From Harmonia axyridis (Eukaryota > Arthropoda > Insecta > Coleoptera > Coccinellidae): a stretch of 64,000 nucleotides of DNA. Below the pieces are notes generated by a model. That model did no database searches and had not been told where the DNA came from. It was given only the letters and a program-made list of their open reading frames with translations. Below, piece after piece: positions 24,801-30,800 of the stretch. The translations under genes were made by a program, and so were the position numbers. The stretch's first letter is position 1; every line of letters begins with the position of its first letter. The stretch is taken from positions 55,198,352 through 55,262,351 of the forward strand of contig NC_059503.1 of the NCBI RefSeq assembly GCF_914767665.1, read 5' to 3'.

Positions 24801-27800
24801 TGTTGAATGACGCCCAAAAAATTGCTCGTGTCGATTGGTACCGTAAAATGATTTCGAAATACGAAAAAAAATGCATCCAAAGCGATATACAATATCTTTA
24901 CAGGTGACGAGTCGTGAATTTATGCATACGAGCCAGGGACCGTATTCTCGAAAAGTGATCTTTCAAAACGTATATGTACTTTTAGTGCTCTGAACACTGA
25001 ATGTACGTATACGTTTTGAAAGATCACTTGTCGAGAATAAGGTCCCAGAAATAAAAGGCCAGTCGACAGTTTGAGTGTTTCAATGTGAAGCCAAGCCAAC
25101 AAAAGTTGTTCGTTCTTTAAGCGTTAAGAAGAAAATGGTGGCGTCTTTCTTCACGAAAACTGGTCCTGTGGCAATTGCTCTTGAAAATCAAAAGACCGTT
25201 AATTGAGAGTGGTATGAAACCATTTGTTTGCCTGTAGTTTTCCATAAATTTGAGAGAAATAAATCCAAAACGACGAATCATCTTGCATCATGCTTGTTTG
25301 TTTTTTGTATTCTCAATACATAAATAATAACCCACGTATACAATGAATGATTTGATGTCCTATGAAATTAATCAAGAAGATAAAACATCTTCATTATACA
25401 CAATTACTACATCAATAAAATGAAAAATAAAAGATTTAAAATAAATTTCATTACTATAATAATAATAAATTTTGTATTGATTAGATTTATGTTGGAATAA
25501 GTAGGAGTTTGTGCATTTGCCAACTATTTTCTATGGTCACAGAAGTCCAATAAGTTTTATTGAGATTGTTCATTGAGAACTGAATAGACTTTCAGTATCA
25601 ATCGACCTTTTTTTTTGGTATGTACCTGTTCAAGAAATTTTATCAATTTATTTATGGTCACTCTTCAAGAAAATCATTACTGTTTTCAAGCTTGTCCAAT
25701 GTCAACTATTATCTCCAATAGATAAACTTTACGGAACAAAACAATTTGAAAATTGCTATAATGCAACATTGAAGATCATCACCTCATTCTTTCTATTAAT
25801 TCCTCAATGTCCTCCTATTAATCGATTGGTTAATTATCATTTTCGGATTGCAACACACCTGCAAATAATTGTCCCAACTGTGTCAATACCTCGGCGTTCT
25901 TTCTATATGCATGAATAATTGATTAATTGCATTCGAACTAACTACACTTTGGCTATATACCTAATAATATCGATAATTATAATTATGATTGCTGTTAAAC
26001 AGCAGAACTGTGTATCTTGCCTTGTGCATTTAGTACTGAGATATACTTTATCGTAATTAGACAAGAAGGAGATAATTGGTTATAGCTGATATACTTAAGC
26101 AATATCCCAGCTGATAGTTCGTCAATATATGAAAATAATGATAGTTCAAGAAAACTATTTGGGTTTAATTTATGATTAATACGTATGCTTCGATGAGGTT
26201 GTCATTTCATCAAGGGCGTAAGAGTTCAGAGTTCAGAGAGGGTCTTTGGCCTGACAGTTGTATGTCGACTAGATCATAAAGCATGTGGTGCCTTCATTGT
26301 TTTTTGCCATCCTGGACGAATAAAAATAAAGGGTGTTTTTTTTTAGAGCTATAGAACTTTAAATTGCAATAAAACAACAATGGATTATTCGATTGACATG
26401 AATTTTATTTATCCGCGAGATAATAATAATAATAATAATAATGTCTTTATTTTCACAAAAAAGTTACAATAATTCTTATCTTATCTTATTTTAGTTATTA
26501 GCTAATTTGATTTATTGTGAAAAAAGGCGGAGTCCAGTTATGCTCATGCATAGTCTGCTCTACTCAACCCTTACAGAAAAAAAATAATAAACAAGAAAAC
26601 AAAAAAATAATTCTGATTTGTTCTGCGTTCTGCGTTCACTAATGGAGTCAGTTAGATAATGTGCAAGAAAATAGAAGAACTAGGGCTCGTTCTGTTCTTT
26701 CAAGTATAATTCAAACATTTTATTTTTAAACGCTTTTATGTTCAAAGTCTTGAAGGTGTATGGAATAGGATTATAGACTTTTGCGATGTTATAGGTGAAA
26801 CTTCTTTCGAAAAAGGTCGTTCTATGAATAGGTGGTGTTATAAGACCTCTATTTCTAATATTTATATTATGAACATGACTTCTATATATTATTTTTCTAT
26901 GAAGATAGTTCGGAGTTTTATTCAACACAATGTTATGATAGAAGCAGGCTGAGTGTAATTTTCGGTGGAAATTCATGTTCAACCAACCTATTTCTTTGAG
27001 TTTATGAGAGATTCTGTCGAATTTTCTTATGCCGAATACAAACCTGAGACATGAATTCTGGACACGCTGAATTCTCGCCCTGGCTATTGCAGTTAAGCAT
27101 TCCCCATAAATCACGTCACCAAAGTTAAAAGTTGACAGTACAAGGGAGTCACATAAAATTTTTTTTTTCTCTGGGATATAGTGCCGATTACAATATAGCA
27201 GCCTTAATTTGTAATATGCCCGACGAATACATTTCGAGACATGATCATCAAATCTTAGATTATTATCAAAAATCACTCCTAGATTACGTTTGCCGTCTTC
27301 AACCTTCAAACTTTTATCACCGATTTTTATATTCACCAATTTTTCAGTTTGTTCTCTACAATTTTTAGGACCGAAAAGTAATGCCGTACATTTTTCTGCA
27401 TTGATGTGAAGGTGATGTTGAGCTGAAAAATTCATAAGCTTTTCAAGTTCGAGATTTAGCGTGTTACAAGCTTCAACGACATCAGTGTTGTCAAAGGATA
27501 TACATACTTGAGTATCGTCTGCGTAATAGTGAGCTTTGCATTTATTAAAAGAGCAATCTTGCTCAGAGGTGTACACTATGTAAAGAGTTGCTCACAGAAT
27601 TGATCCCTGTGCAACACCTCTAGTCACAGGTAGTTCCTCGGATAGAACACCGTCTATCATGACTCTTTGAGTCCTCCCATCAAAATAACTATTGAAAAAG
27701 GCAACCGCGCTTTCATCCAAACCTATGTAGTGGAGAGCTGCCAACAATATAGACCGATCAAGGGTATCAAAGGCTCTACTATAGTCTAAGAGAACAAGCA

Positions 27801-30800
27801 ATGTGGCTTTACCATTATCTGTGGCACGAAAGATGTCATCCGTGATATCTGCTAGAGTGGTAGAACAGTTGTGATATTTTCTAAAACCAGATTGTGTTTC
27901 AGGAAGGATATTGTTAGCTTCTATATGATTAATTAGTTGTTCGTTAATTATTTTTTCAAGAATCTTCGATAAGCATGGGAGGATGCTTATAGGTCTGAGG
28001 TCCCTGTATTCTTTAGGAGATGTTTTTTTTGGTTTTGGGATTACAATTGCCTTTTTCCATGTAGTTGGATAAACTGAGTTGGAAATACAGTAATTTATGA
28101 GATGAGTTAAAAATGGAAGAATAAACGGGGTACAAAGATGTAGTACGTGTATATTGATGCCATCTATGCCACAGGCTTTAGATTTCAACTGAGAGATTAT
28201 TTTGAGCATATCCATTTCTGATACAGTAGTGAACTTGAGGAGAGAGGTTAACGATCTTTTCCGGTTTTGCGAGTAGAATTTTATAGTGTCCTCCGGATCA
28301 ACTACGGGTTGTGGGATTGATGAAATGAAGGAACGATTGATTTCATCAGGATTTCTCAAGTTTTCAGGTATTTGGGTGATGCCATCTTTGAAATCACCGC
28401 AGTAATATTTAAGTTCTTGCCAAAGATTATTATTTGTTGAAAATTTTTCTTGTAGAAACAGTTTTTTTTCATGTTCAATTTTCGAAGAAACTAAGTTCCT
28501 TAATGATTTATAGTGGGCTCGGTTCTCATCAGTGCGATTTTTCCTATATTTACTTAAGGCTTTGCCACGCAGTTTCATTAGGTGTCTAACATTGTCAAGC
28601 CAGGGTTGTCTTTTAGACTTCGACAATCTAATCTTTTTCATTGGTGCATGTAGATCAAGCAGCGCGTTTATATTCGAGCTAATAAAGTCAACCTTCCCGT
28701 CAGCATTGTCTATGTCGAGAATATTCCGCCAAGGAATGGAGCGCAAGTCCTGATCGAACTGCTGTATATCAATATTCTTGTAGTTTCTGTATTCTTTGAA
28801 TTCTGTTTTTTTTCTTAGAGTAGGTATTTGAATTTCACAAAAAATGAATTCGTGATCTGAAAACATTGAGGCCAGGGTGTCACACTTGACCACTTCCATA
28901 TTATCAGACATAATGATCAGATCAATTAGGGATTCGCTTTGTAATGTTACTCTAGTAGGATGGGTAAAAACTTGGGCCAGGCCCATGGAACTGAGCAGAA
29001 GGTTGAACTCTCTCACCTCCTTAGAGGAGTAATTCAGGTAGTTTAAATTGAAATCACCAACGCAGCATATATTGTCAGAAAGAGGTGCTAATGAGGATAA
29101 AATATCATCAAAATCTGTCAAAAAGCTAGATTGACTGTATTGCGGTGGTTTGTAAATACATCCTAGAACAATATCCATCTTACTTAGACGCATTCGAATC
29201 CAGACTTGTTCAAAACTAGAGTTATTTGTATACTCATTTTCAATGCGTGTGATATTAAAACCTACCTTGATGAATAATCCCACGCCTCCACCTCTACCAT
29301 TTTTACTTTGATAGATACCCCTATATCCGTCAATTATGATGTTTTCGTAGTTAATTGTTTTATTGAGCCATGTTTCCGATACACCTACAACATCGAAATT
29401 ATTCGAGGTAATGAACTGTTTGAACTCTTCAAGACTTGGAATTAGAGATCTTATATTTATATGACCAATTTTTAAACTACTTGCTTTCATAACATAGAAC
29501 AGAAAAAAAATGTAAAAAAAAACCTACATTAAATATATTTGAATGTTAGTGATCAGATCTCCAGCGATTAATGTGTATGGAGTTGAAATATTATTACAAA
29601 AATAATATAAGAAAAATAGTGAACGCAGATGCAAACTTACTATAAATTTTCACGACTCTCTCAACTAATGTTTTGAAAAATAACAGTGTCCCAAAACACA
29701 TGATTCCACTCCGCTGTTAGTTAATTAATAGACTCAAGTGATTTTCATCTTGAATATGAATTTTCTTGTTATTATGCAAAGCGTAGACTTTACCTCTCTT
29801 CGTCCAGGAATTATTTCCGAAAGCCTGTCGCACCTTTTGGAATAGTTGTATTTCATCCCTTCGTAGCACCTCAGATATCAACAGATTGGATCCCTTTAGT
29901 CGACTCTTACTGAAGAAAATTTCATCACGACGCCACTGGGTAACGAACTCGACAATCACAGGTGACGGCTTGTTATCCTTCTGTTTGTTATCATTTTTTC
30001 TCAGGCGATAACAGGTGACTAATTCTGTTGGTTGGATGTTGAGATTCATTTTCTTGTTGAAAATATTCAATAATTCCTTCGTCATATCGCTGGAATTATC
30101 CTTCTCGGGAACACCCCTCAGTAAAAGCTTTTTATTGTTGCTACTGTTTTGAATTTTATCAACTTGTTCTTGTTGTTCATTTTTTTGAATTCTGGATTGA
30201 ATCGATAAAAGTTCTTCTTTTAGGTTTTTGATGTCTTCCTTGATTTCGATCTCGAATTGTTTGAGTTTTTTTTCTAAGCTTGCAGGAATTCCCTGATCGA
30301 AGGTGGAAGAATTCTGTTCTATATAATCTTTACGTAGTTTATCCAATCCCTCTTGAAATTTAATTTCCATTTTAGACATCCTTTCTTGGATAATCGTATT
30401 CGAAGTATCCTGGGTGTCAGGGTTTCGTCTTGTACCACCCATTTAGGATGAGATTCTAAGTCAGTTTGAATATTTCTAATAATATTTGAAAAATAAGCGG
30501 AGCAATGGCGATACGTGTTCACGCTGCGAACGCCATGAATCGATCTTGTGGCATTACATTTCAAATATGATTCCTGGCATATGATCCCACGGCTGGCTCG
30601 GATATAGTCCAATCTGGACGTCCAATGACTTTTTCCAACATTTGTGGCCGTATATCGGCAATAACACGGCGAATGTTGTCTTCCAAATGATCAAGGGTTT
30701 GTGGCTTATCCGCATAGACCAATGACTTTACATATCCCCACAGAAAGTAGTCTAGCGGTGTTAAATCACAAGATCTTGGAGGCCAATTCACAGGTCCAAA

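Larger units (their letters stand above)
26421..30541 (-). mobile_element. Full-length-looking LINE E2, nested in a DD41D element
   Basis: A LINE of about 4.1 kb on the minus strand. ORF1 is at 29717-30442 and ORF2 spans 29490 to 26680. The 3' untranslated part ends in an (ATT)n tail at 26421-26443. On both sides the host is family A element A3, whose sequence continues across the insertion. ORF1 is intact and ORF2 carries one in-frame stop, so the insertion is recent. Confidence 0.88.

Noticed and set aside
24615..24806. Short ORF with a DNA-binding look, possibly a host regulator
   Set aside because: It is the helix-turn-helix part of a degraded mariner whose later domains follow in shifted frames.
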